DNA of 64,000 bases from Mycobacterium sp. DL99 (GTDB lineage: Bacteria; Actinomycetota; Actinomycetes; Mycobacteriales; Mycobacteriaceae), in NCBI RefSeq assembly GCF_004762045.1, contig NZ_SJOM01000007.1:5667565-5731564 (forward strand), written 5' to 3'. The position numbers and the translations under genes were made by a program. Position 1 is the stretch's first letter; each line of letters starts with the position of its first letter. Below, in pieces: positions 53,301-61,800 of this stretch. Under the pieces are notes generated by a model, which made no database searches, had not been told where the DNA came from, and saw only the letters and a program-made list of their open reading frames with translations.

Positions 53301-55806
53301 CACTGTCGGGATCGGACTCCGAACCCAGCCACTCCTGCTGCCACAGAGTGTAATCCGCGTACTGCACCGGCAACGGCGCCCACTCGGGAGCCCGGCCGGT
53401 ACTGCGGCCGGCATAGGCCACCCCCACGTCGCGCACCATCGGGGCCATCGACCAACCGTCAAAAGCGATGTGATGCAGCACGATCGCCAGCACATACCGC
53501 TGCGGGCCCACCTCGTAGATCTGGGCCCGGATCGGAATCTCGGTGGCCAGATCGAACCGGTACGCGGCCAGCGCGGTGAGCGCGCCCATCACATCGGACT
53601 CCGGCAGCGGTATGACGGCCGGGCCACCACGCCGCCACATCCCCGCCTCGGCGGGCAACACCTTCTGGACGGCCACCCCGTCGGTGTCCGGGAAGACGGT
53701 CCGCAGCGCCTCGTGCCGGGCGATCACATCATCGATCGCGGCATCCAGCGCATCGACATCCAACGGTCCGTTGATCCGCAGTGCGGTCGGCATGTTGTAG
53801 GTGGCAGCTCCGCCCTCGAACCGGTTGAGGAACCACAACCGTTGCTGCGCATAGGAAAGCGGCACCGCCTCGGGCCGCTCTCTGGCTGCCAGCGGGGTAC
53901 GGCGGCCCGACCCCTCGCCGATGTGTGGTGCCAGCTGGGCCACCGTCGGCGAATCGAAGATCGCACGGACCGCAAGCCCCGAATCCAGGCTCGTGTTGGC
54001 CGCGGCGATCACCCGCATCGCCAACAGCGAGTCACCCCCGAGATCGAAGAACGAATCATCGACCCCGACCCGTTCCAAACCCAATACCTGGGCGTAGATC
54101 CCGGCCAGGATCTCCTCGGTGGGACTGGACGGGGCCCGGTACCGGTCACCATCGGTGTATTCCGGTGCCGGCAGAGCTCGCTTGTCGAGCTTGCCGTTGA
54201 CCGTCAACGGCAAGGCCTCGAGTACCACCACAGCCGTGGGGATCATGTAGCTCGGCAGCCGTTCGGCCAGCGCGGCGCGCGCCGCGGCCGGATCGACTGC
54301 TCCGGCGACCAATTCGGTGACATAGCCGACCAGACGCTTGTCACCCGGCCGGTCTTCACGGGCGATCACCACCGCCTGCTCGACCCCGGCCACCTCGGAA
54401 AGCGCCACCCGCACTTCACCGAGTTCGATGCGGTACCCGCGGATCTTGACCTGCTCGTCAGCACGTCCGGCATACCGCAGTTGCCCGTCGGGCCCCCAGG
54501 ACGCCAGGTCCCCGGTGCGGTACATCCGTTGTCCTGATGACCCGTTGCCGGCGAACGGGCAGGCCACGAACCGCGATGCGCTCAGTCCGGGCCGACGCCA
54601 GTACCCGATGCCCTGGCCGGTGCCTGCCACATACAACTCCCCCACCACCCCGACCGGCGGCGGGCGCAGCCACTTGTCCAGCACGAAGAAACTGAGATGG
54701 GTCAGCGGCACCCCGACGGGACTGACCACGCTGGCGGTGTCAGCCTCGACGATCTCCCGGAACGAGGCGTGCACCGTCGTCTCGGTGGTTCCGTACAGGT
54801 TGAGCAGGTGCGGCGACCCCGCGGGATGGTTTGCCAGCCATGACTCCAGGCGCTGAGGTTCGAGCGCCTCGCCGGCGAAGACCACGGTCTTGAGCTGGAG
54901 CTGCCGGCCCAGGTCGGGCTGCTGGGCCTCCGCTGCCTGGAGCGCATAGAACGCCGAGGGGGTCTGGCTGAGCACGGTGACCTCTTCGGTCACCAACAGC
55001 GCGAGTAGGTCCGCTGCCGAGCGGGTCACCTCCTCGGAGACCACCACCAACCGGCCACCGGCCAGGAGTGCGCCCCAGATCTCGAACACGGAAACGTCGA
55101 ACGCATAGGAATGCCACTGCGACCACACACCGGCACGCTCGACATCGGCATCCAGCGACTCCAGCAGCTCGGTCACGTTGTGATGCGTGATCGCCACGCC
55201 CTTGGGCACACCCGTGGTGCCCGAGGTGTAGATCAGGTACGCCATGTCATCGGCGGCAGGCGCCGCATCCAGCGGCGCGCTGGGCTGGTCATCGATGCGG
55301 GGATCTTCGACATTGATGACCACCAGGTCTGTGCACCCGGCCAACCGCGCGGCCAACCCACCTGTCACAAGTGCCACGGCAGGTGCGGCGTCAGTGAGCA
55401 TGAACTCGACCCGTGCATCGGGATGCATCGGATCGATCGGCAGATACGCCGCACCAGACTTGAGCACCGCCAGAATCGACACGATCGCCTCAACCGACCG
55501 GTTCACCAACAACGCCACACACCGACCCGGACCCGCACCCTGAGCAACCAACAAGTGCGCCAACCGATTCGACGCCTCATCCAACTCCCGATACGACACC
55601 GAACGACCCGCAAACGACACCGCCACCGCATCCGGAACCCGCTCCACCTGTACCGCGAACAACACCGGAATCGACGCAGAACCCGACACCGACCGGGTCG
55701 CCGGCCGGTTCAGGGCTGCACGGTTGCTCCAATCATCGAGCTGGGAGTGCTCGCCCTCGTCGAGCAGGTCCATCGACGACAAGCGCCGGGTGAGATCCGC
55801 GGTCAT
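44389..55806 (-). CDS. NRPS: A-T-C-A(MT)-T-C-A(MT)-T-TE, terminal part of the assembly line
   Basis: A 3805-aa NRPS. Approximate residues: A1 30-540 (YTSGTTGVPKG); T1 Ser near 588 (DDSFFDLGGDSLLAMR); C 635-1075 (HHIAFDGW near 778); A2 with a methyltransferase inserted between its late motifs (VLEIGVGSGLIL near 1623, NSVVQYFPNAGYL); T2 near 2038; C near 2232; A3 with a second inserted methyltransferase near 3082; T3 near 3499; thioesterase 3560-3805. The thioesterase has GLCFGG near 3632, with Cys as nucleophile, plus Asp (LLDAQPED) and His (DCTHEDM). Hand-read A codes (first 9): A1 DVFSVALVH, A2 DAYVIVGIW, A3 DAGVIVGVW. No epimerase domain is seen. The gene starts with an A domain, so its first C domain is the last domain of the upstream NRPS, which it overlaps by ATGA. 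Function: final three residues and product release. Confidence 0.95.
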   Translation of the reverse strand: MTADLTRRLSSMDLLDEGEHSQLDDWSNRAALNRPATRSVSGSASIPVLFAVQVERVPDAVAVSFAGRSVSYRELDEASNRLAHLLVAQGAGPGRCVALLVNRSVEAIVSILAVLKSGAAYLPIDPMHPDARVEFMLTDAAPAVALVTGGLAARLAGCTDLVVINVEDPRIDDQPSAPLDAAPAADDMAYLIYTSGTTGVPKGVAITHHNVTELLESLDADVERAGVWSQWHSYAFDVSVFEIWGALLAGGRLVVVSEEVTRSAADLLALLVTEEVTVLSQTPSAFYALQAAEAQQPDLGRQLQLKTVVFAGEALEPQRLESWLANHPAGSPHLLNLYGTTETTVHASFREIVEADTASVVSPVGVPLTHLSFFVLDKWLRPPPVGVVGELYVAGTGQGIGYWRRPGLSASRFVACPFAGNGSSGQRMYRTGDLASWGPDGQLRYAGRADEQVKIRGYRIELGEVRVALSEVAGVEQAVVIAREDRPGDKRLVGYVTELVAGAVDPAAARAALAERLPSYMIPTAVVVLEALPLTVNGKLDKRALPAPEYTDGDRYRAPSSPTEEILAGIYAQVLGLERVGVDDSFFDLGGDSLLAMRVIAAANTSLDSGLAVRAIFDSPTVAQLAPHIGEGSGRRTPLAARERPEAVPLSYAQQRLWFLNRFEGGAATYNMPTALRINGPLDVDALDAAIDDVIARHEALRTVFPDTDGVAVQKVLPAEAGMWRRGGPAVIPLPESDVMGALTALAAYRFDLATEIPIRAQIYEVGPQRYVLAIVLHHIAFDGWSMAPMVRDVGVAYAGRSTGRAPEWAPLPVQYADYTLWQQEWLGSESDPDSVIAGQLDYWRHELADLPEVVSLPADRPRPPAPTYRGEAVDLSIDPQLWAGVKEVAAAHNTTVSMVLQAVTAVVLHRAGAGDDVALGTPIAGRMDQALDELVGFFVNTWVLRVGVKSGLRFSEVLEQVRQKALDAYGNQDVPFERLVEQLNPVRSTSHHPLFQAALVFQNNKRPEVLDIDGVTVEGLAADIRTAKFDLDIDLREVPGDDPDAPMAAGMVTYAMDLYDRSSIERFVVWFGRVVEAVVADSSVVVGDVSLLDPDERDQMLYRWSGAEVNAAVGLGDQLLAAAVTAAPDAPAIVDGTRQLSYRELDEASSRLARELIAIGVGPERTVGVAVARCAELLVAWWAVLKAGGAYVPVDPGHPAERIATVLNTAEASCVLICGADTLEGTGSRPVLRLDTLDVSGHSAAPITDADRLAPLTVDAAAYVIFTSGSTGTPKGVAVSHAGLWGVAAAHRKCFAIRADSRVLTVAAPTFDASVYEWLLAVDMAAALVVAPPDSYAGEALTSVIADQRVDVAVFTPTVLETLDRARLDGLKTVITVGEALPAELVAAWAPGRLMYNGYGPTEITIWASCTPALTAGQPVDIGTPITGVRTLVLDARLNAAPVGVVGELYLAGPAVARGYVGRADLTADRFVANPFGGPGSRMYRSGDLVRWTAWGALEYLGRADAQVKLRGQRIELGEIENTLLACPQVGRAAAAVHHTDTADHLVAYVSLERSSTADHEAEVVDQWQQLYDELYDAGGEAEEFGSDFRGWNSSYTGQPIPLDQMREWRAGAVSRILALRPRRVLEIGVGSGLILAQVAPESEEYWGTDFSAPTIQTLQRAVTGQQWGGRVRLQVQPADVVDGLPAGHFDTIIINSVVQYFPNAGYLTDVMDKAMELLAPGGALFLGDVRNHSLQGAFQTAIALAHVDPADTDEVRQRVQRAVLGEPELLLAPEFFTAWVDGHAAVGGLGIEVKRGEADNELTRYRYDVVIHKTPAAVCSPADAPVWAWADCAGVSGMHSRLISERPPIVRISAIPRAGVIADVGIEQALAAGGQVVDAPPDADAVTPEQLYQLGEQAGYRVAVTWGAEPGTVEATFISADHPGYTTALTDLYRPASGVQQRSSLANDPDANSKVSAVRQWLSARMPDYMVPTQIVVLDELPVTSSGKIDRKALPAPVFTVTAFRAPRTPTEKTVAETFAEVLGLGRVGLDDDFFALGGDSLIATRVCARLQSALGRDVPVRSLFDAPTVGSLADYLDRNQGRASRPPLQAVPRPQRIPLSYAQQRMWFLNRFEGGAATYNMPNVLRINGPLDVDALGEALDDVIVRHESLRTVFPDTDGVAFQEVLPAEAGMWRGGGPAVVPLSESDVARELMALVEHRFDLATEIPIRAQIYALGPELHVLAIVVHHIAFDGWSMAPMVRDVGLAYASRCGGGAPEWEPLPVQYADYALWQQEWLGSESDPDSVLATQLGYWRHELAELPEVVSLPTDRRRPPVPSYRGDEVPLHIDPQTWAGVKALADARHATVSMVLQAAMAVVLHRAGVGEDVALGTPIAGRTDKALDELVGFFVNTLVMRVGVNPALRFADVVEQVRQKALNAYSNQDVPFELLVEQLNPVRSTSHHPLFQVLMVFQNNMRPEALEINEVSVEALQADTSTAKFDLDIHLSEVRNEASGAPMAAGMVMYATDLYDRATIERFVGWFGRVLEAVAADSSVVVGDVDLLDPDERELVLHELSGADLTAPVGLGDQLLASAVATDPDAPAIIDGQRILTYRELDELSSRLARVLIDAGVGPDRAVGVAMGRSAELVVAWWAVLKAGGVYVPVDRAHPEARIATLLDTVDAVCVLTRDVDAVGGAGQRPVLRFDALDLSRWPADPITDADRLAALDIHDAAYVIFTSGSTGTPKGVEVSHAGLLGWAAAQREMFGLGPRSRVLMVSAPTFDASVGEWLLAVASGSALVVAPPDSYAGEALTEILAGQRVDAAVLTPTVLATLDRARLDGLGTVIAVGEAVPAELVAAWAPGRRMFNGYGPTETTVWVTCAPLSAGQPVSIGAPIRGVCALVLDARLNPVPVGLVGELYVAGPAVARGYVGRPELTAERFVADPSGLTGVPGARMYRTGDLVRWNAVGLLDYLGRADAQVKLRGQRLELGEIENALLACSQVSRAAAAVHRGDTADHLVAYVTLEAASFVGDGADIVDPRRGSRDELYDAELEMSEFGGDFRGWRSSYTGEPIPLPEMAEWRSAVVDRVLGLRPRRVLEIGVGSGQILSQIAPECEEYWATDFVAPRIQTLQAAVARQPWRDRVHLLTQSEHVTGALPQGHFDTVILNSVVGKFPSAGYLAEVMDKAVELLAPGGAVFVGDVRNLGLQDAFQTGIALACATTEDGDEIRKRAHRAVVDEHELVLAPEFFTTWAAGRPSVAGVDIQVKRGVADNELTRYRYDVVIHKTPAAVRCLAEVPTWAWTDCAGVSGMHSRLMSERPPIVRISAIPRAGVFADVRIEQALAAGRSVGEAAAAASTSTPDGTVTPEQLHRLGEATRYRVAVTWGAEPGTVDAIFIALTEIEHGGALTDIYLPHNGAGDRGSLANDPATNTKISVVRQQLSTRLPEYMVPTQIVVLDEFPLTSSGKVDRKALPEPVFAAATFREPQTPIEKTVAKAFVDVLGVERAGLDDDFFALGGDSLTAMRLIAAIKTALNIDLSVPTVFEAPTVMSLSERLQSDTIGVQEVIPVQPLKQGTGVPLFCIHPGSGMSWAYSTLGNYLDCPILGVQQTLDSGESWPESIRDMAKNYADRIQKVHPAGPYDLLGLCFGGVVAHEIAIELQRRGCVVRRLILLDAQPEDDANIPNRLVKEEDVLEEILRFAGIGAQDSDEPLTYERVEELVRELTGVEFSRYKPLLDMTVLNVNTNVALYQTHEPGLFDGDMVIFSALRRKTAPTSSAEQNWRPYVVGDIAEYFVDCTHEDMLTAPAVSTYGEQLRQVCVDS
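55385..55697 (-). repeat. Near-identical segment in NRPS A domain, copy 1
   Basis: This 313-nt stretch encodes the start of the first A domain of the downstream NRPS, from the C-A linker through the core near IDPMHPDARVEFMLTDAA. It matches 58633-58945 with four differences counted by eye, while sequences just outside diverge sharply. Adenine/cytosine-ending codons are more frequent here than in the neighbouring sequence. Confidence 0.85.
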
Positions 55807-58800
55807 GACTGCCCCCCGGGTTCTGCGGTCAGCACCATGAGTACTCTCCTTAACCGCTCGACCAGCTTGTCGATGCTGGCGGCGTCGAAGACATCGGTTC
55901 TGAATTCCACTCCGCCACCGATACCGGCCGGCTCACCGTCGGGGGTCCACCGTTCGGACAGGGAGAACACCAAATCCATCCGGGCCGCATGGGTTTCGGC
56001 AGACAGCGGCGCGATCTGCACATCGCCCAGCGCGACATCGACCGCTGGGTCTCCGGCGAAGTTCTGCCACGCCAGGAGCACCTGCACCAGCGGATGACGC
56101 GCCAGCGACCGGGCCGGGTTGAGTCGCTCCACCAGCACGTCGAACGGCACATCCTGGTGGTCGAACGCCGACAGACTGCGCTGGCGTACCTGACTCAACA
56201 GTTCGTCGATGGTGGGATCTCCCGACAGGTCCACCCGTAGCACCAACGTGTTGACGAAGAAACCGACCAACTCATCGAGCTGGGGCTCGCCGCGACCTGC
56301 TATCGCGATCCCAACCGCCACATCGGAACTGGCGCTCAGCTGCGACAGCAACACCGCCAGGGCGGCCTGCACCACCATGAAGCTGGTCGCGTTGTGCTCC
56401 CGAGCCGTCCGGGCCACCTGCTGCTGCAGCTGGGCCGGCCAGTCGACCGTCACGCTTGCCCCGCGGTAGTCCGCCACCGGCGGATAAGGCCGATCCGTCG
56501 GCAACTCCAGGCGCTCGGGCATCCCGGCGAGCGCCTCCTGCCAGTACGCCAACTGTCCGGAGATCACGCTGTCGGGATCCTCCTCGGATCCCAGCCAATC
56601 CTGTTGCCAGAGCGTGTAGTCGATGTACTGCACCGGCAGCGGTGCCCAGTCCGGGGCCTGACCGGCGCATCGGCCGGCGTACGCCACCCCGAGGTCGGCC
56701 ACCAGCGGGGTCACCGACCAGCCGTCAGCGGCAATATGGTGCGCGACCGCCACCAATACGTGATCGTCGGGCCCCATACGGAAAAGCGTTGCCCGCAGCG
56801 GGATCTCAGTGGCCAGATCGAAGGTGTGGCACACCGCGGCGTGCACGGCCGCCGACAGCTGCTCGGCAGTCCATCCGGCCGCATCGACGATCTGCCAACC
56901 GAAGTCGGCCTGCTCGGCCGGCACGACCACCTGCCGGGGGATCCCCTCGACAGCCGGGAACAACGTGCGCAGGCCCTCCTGGCGGCCCACCACATCGGCC
57001 AGCGCCGCGCCCAGGGCCTCCACGTCCAACGCCCCGGTGATCCGCAACGCGGTGGGCATGTTGTAGACCGGTGACGGCCCCTGCAATTGGTTGAAGAACC
57101 ACAACCGTTGCTGCGCATAGGACAACGGCACCACCTCGGGCCGTTGTTGCGCCGTCAACGGGGTACGGCGGCCCGAACTCTCGCCGATCCGCGGCGCCAG
57201 CTCGGATACCGATGGGGCGTCGAACACCGCGCGCACCGCGAGGCCGGCATCGAGACTCGTGTTGACCGCGGAGATCAGCCGCATCGCCGACAGCGAGTCA
57301 CCGCCGAGGTCGAAGAACGAATCATCGACCCCGACCCGCTCCAACCCCAGCACCTGCGCATAGATTCCGGCGAGGATCTCCTCGACCGCGTTGGTCGGGG
57401 CGCGGTATCCGTCACCATCGGCGTAGTCCGGAGCCGGCAGGGCGCGCTTGTCGAGTTTGCCGTTGACGGTCAGCGGTAGCTGCTCGAGTGCGACGACCGC
57501 CGCGGGCACCATATAGCCGGGCAGCCGCTGCGCGAGCGCAGCGCGCACCTGCACCGGATCCGCGGCACCGGTGAGGTAACCGACCAGACGCTTGTCACCC
57601 GGACGGTCCTCACGGGCGATCACCACCGCCTGCTCCACGCCGTCCAGATCCGCCAGAGCGGTCTGTATCTCACCCAACTCGATCCGGTAGCCACGGATCT
57701 TGACCTGCTCATCGGCGCGCCCGGCATAACGCAACTCACCGGCGGTGTCCCACGACACCAGATCGCCGGTGCGGTACATCCGTCGTCCTGATGACCCGTT
57801 GCCCGCGAACGGGCAGGCCACGAACCGCGCGGCAGTCAAACCACCGCGGCGCACATATCCGACGCCCAGACCTGTTCCGGCCACATACAATTCACCCACC
57901 ACGCCCGGGGGTACCGGACGCAACCACTTGTCCAGCACGAAGAACCCGAGATGCGCGAGCGGAACACCGATCGGACTCACCGCCCTGCCGATGTCACCGT
58001 CGAAGATCTCCCGGAACGAGGCGTGCACGGTCGTCTCGGTGATCCCGTACATGTTGATCATCCGTGGTGTCCCGGCGGGATGGCTGGACAGCCACGGCTC
58101 GAGCCGCTGAGGTTCGAGTGCCTCACCACCGAACACCACGGTCTCGAGCTTGAGCTGCCGGCCCAGGTCGGGCTGCTGAGTGTCAGCGACCTGAAGGGCG
58201 TAGAACGCGGACGGGGTCTGACTGAGCACGGTGACCTGCTCGGTCGCCAACAGCGCGTGCAGTTCCTGCGGCGAGCGGGTGACGTCCTCGGGAACCACCA
58301 CCAGCCGGCCGCCGGCCAGCAGCGGGCCCCAGAGCTCCCACACCGAGTAATCGAAGGCATAGGAGTGGCATTGCGACCACACACCGGCACGCTCGACATC
58401 GGCATCCAACGACTCCAGCAGCTCGGTCACGTTGTGATGCGTGATCGCCACGCCCTTGGGCAGACCGGTGGTGCCCGAGGTGTAGATCAGGTACGCGATG
58501 TCATCGGAGGCCGGCTCCGGCAGCTGTGTGGCCGGGTAGGTCTCGATGCGGGGGTCGTCGACATCGATGACCGGCACATCGCGCCCGTGCAGTCGGTCGG
58601 CCAAGCCCGCCGAGGTGATCGCCATGATCGGGGCGGCGTCAGTGAGCATGAATTCGACCCGTGCATCGGGATGCATCGGATCGATCGGCAGATACGCCGC
58701 ACCAGACTTGAGCACCGCCAGAATCGACACGATCGCCTCAACCGACCGGTTCACCAACAACGCCACACACCGACCCGGACCCGCACCCTGAGCAACCAAT

Positions 58801-61800
58801 AAGTGCGCCAACCGATTCGACGCCTCATCCAACTCCCGATACGAAACCGAACGACCCGCAAACGACACCGCCACCGCATCCGGAACCCGCTCCACCTGTA
58901 CCGCGAACAACGCCGGAATCGACGCAGAACCCGACACCGACCGGGCCAACACCGCGCGGTTACCCAGCTCCCCGAGTCGCGAGCGTTCGCCTTCGTCGAG
59001 CAGGTCCACCGAGGACACCGTGCGGGCCGGGTCGGCGGTCACCGCGGCCAGCACCCGCCGCAACCGATCGATCAGGATGTGGATGCTTGCGGTGTCGAAC
59101 ACATCGGTGCGGAACTCCACCATCCCGGAGATCCCCGCATGCGCACCGTCGGATGTCCAACGTTCGGACAGAGACAGCGCCAAATCCATTCGGGCCGTGT
59201 GAGTTTCCGCCGCAATCGGGCTGACCTGCACATCTCCCAACGTCAGTCCCGCGGCCGGATCGCTGTGCTGCCACGGCAGGTTCTGCCAGGCCAGCATGAC
59301 CTGTACCAGCGGGTGGTGGGTCAGGCTGCGGGTCGGATTGACCCGATCGACCAATACTTCGAAGGGCACATCCTGATGCTCATAGGCGCCCAGGGCGCGC
59401 CGACGCACCTGCGTCAACAGGTCGGCCACGGTGGGATCCCCGGCCAGGTCGACCCGTAGTACCAGCGTGTTGACGAAGAAGCCGACCAGTTCATCGAGTT
59501 CGGGCTCACCGCGACCGGCGATGGTGATTCCGACGGCCACATCCGAGCTGGCGCTCAGTTGGGACAGCAGGACGGCCAACGCGGTCTGCACCACCATGAA
59601 GCTGGTCACGTTGTGCTCACGGGCGACCCGGGCAACCTGCTGCTGCAGCTGTGCCGGCCATTCCACCAGCACGCTGGCCCCACGGTAGTCCGCCACCGGC
59701 GGGTACGGCCGGTCCGTCGGCAACTCCAGACGCTCGGGGAGCCCGGCGAGTTCCTGCTCCCAGTAGGCCAACTGCTCGGTGATCCGGCTGTCGGTGTCCT
59801 CCAGATCACCGAGCTGTGCACGCTGCCACAGCGTGTAGTCCACGTACTGCACGGGCAGCGGCTCCCAATCGGGAGCCCGTCCCGAGGTTCGGCCGGCGTA
59901 GGCGGCCCCGAGATTCGCCACCAACGGTGCCACCGACCAGCCGTCGGCGGCGATGTGGTGCACCACCGCCACCAGCACATGCTCGTCGGCACAGGTGCGG
60001 AACAGCGTGGCCCGCAACGGAATTTCGTGCCCCAGGTCGAAACTGCGACGGGCAGCCGCGCCGATGGCGTCATCGAGCTGGTCCGCCGACCATCCACCGG
60101 CATCGACGATCTGCCAACCGAAATCGGCCTGCTCGGCGGGTACCACGACCTGCCGGGAAACCCCGTCGACCGACTGGAACATCGTGCGCAGGCTCTCCTG
60201 TCGACCCACCACATCGGCCAGCGCCGCTCCGAGGGCATCGGCATCCAGGTGGCCGTTCAGTCGAAGCCCCACGGCCATGTTGTAGATCGGCGACGGCCCC
60301 TGCAGCTGTTCGAGGAACCACAGGCGCTGTTGGGCGTAGGACAACGGGATGCGTTGCGGGCGGGTCAGCACCTGAATCGGTGGCCGGGCCGCCCGCCCCT
60401 GGTTACGGTCGAGGTAGTCGGCCAGGCGGCCGACGGCGGGAGCGTCGAAGAGGTACCGCACCGGAACGTCCCTGCCCAGTGCCGACTGCAACCGTGCGCA
60501 CACCCGGGTGGCGATCAACGAGTCACCGCCGAGGGCGAAGAAGTCGTCATCGAGGCCCACCCGGTCCAGGCCGAGCACCTCGGTGAAGACCTCGGCGACG
60601 GTCTTCTCGGTCGGAGTCTGTGGAGCCCGGAATACCGTGGCGGCAAACACCGGCTCCGGCAAGCCTTTACGGTCGATCTTGCCGGACGTGGTCAGCGGGA
60701 ACTCCTCGAGCACCACGATCTGGCTCGGCACCATGTACTCGGGCAACCGTGCACCCAACCACTGCCGTACCGCGCTGACTTTGCTGTTGGTGTCGGGATC
60801 GTTGGCGTAGGTGCTGCGCTGCCGGGACTCGGCCGCAGGCAGGTACAGGTCGGTCAGCACTCGACGGTGCCCCCGTCGGGTGGTGTCGATGAAGACCGCG
60901 TCGACGGTGCCGGGTTCCGCACCCCACGTCACCGCGACCTGATAGCCGTCGTCCTCGCCGAGCCGGTACAACTGTTCCGGGGTCACCGCGTCATCGGGGG
61001 TGGGGAGGGCTTCACCCGCCGACCTGCCTGCGGCCAGGGCCTGTTCGATGGCGACATCGGCGATCACCCCGCCGCGCGGAATCGCGGCGACCCGCACGGC
61101 CGCCGGACGTTGCGTCGTCAATTCGGTGTGCAACCCGATCAGGCCCGCACAGTGCTCCCACATCCACACCGGCGCACCGGCGAGCGAGCACATCGCCGTC
61201 GGCGTCTTGTGGACGACGACGTCGTAGCGGTACCGGCTCAACTCGTTGTCGGCCATACCGCGCTTGACTTCGATGCCCACCCCGGCCGTTGCGCCGTTCC
61301 CGGCCGCCCAGTTGGTGAAGAACTCAGGAGCCAAGAGCAACTCGGGCTCACCGAGCACCGCGCGCTGCACCTTCTGGCGGATCTCGTCGGTGTCGGCATC
61401 CGCATCGCTGCGGGCGAGCGCGATTCCAGTCTGGAATGCGCCCTGCAGGCTGTGGTTGCGCACGTCGCCGATGAACAGGGCACCCCCGGGCGCCAACAGT
61501 TCCACGGCCTTGTCCATCACCTCGGTCAGATATCCGGCGTTGGGGAAGTACTGGACGACCGAGTTGATGATGATCGTGTCGAAGTGGCCCAGCGGCAATC
61601 CATCGATCACGTCCGCCGGCTGCGCCTGCAACCGCACCCGATCGCCCCACGGCTGGCCGGCGACGGCCACCTGCAGCTTCGCGATGGTCGGTGCGGAAAA
61701 GTCTGTGCCCCAATACTCCACGGATTGGGGGGCCACCTTCGCCAGCATGAGGCCCGAGCCGACACCGATCTCCAGCACCCGCCGCGGTTTCAGGCCGAGG

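Noticed and set aside
51094..54537. Very long open frame on the plus strand (over 1100 codons) opposite the NRPS gene
   Set aside because: It is the mirror of a GC-rich NRPS coding sequence. It has no recognisable domain, is dominated by Arg/His/Gly, and the minus frame carries intact A, T, C and MT motifs. The same applies to the other long antisense frames across the NRPS, PKS and mmpL genes.
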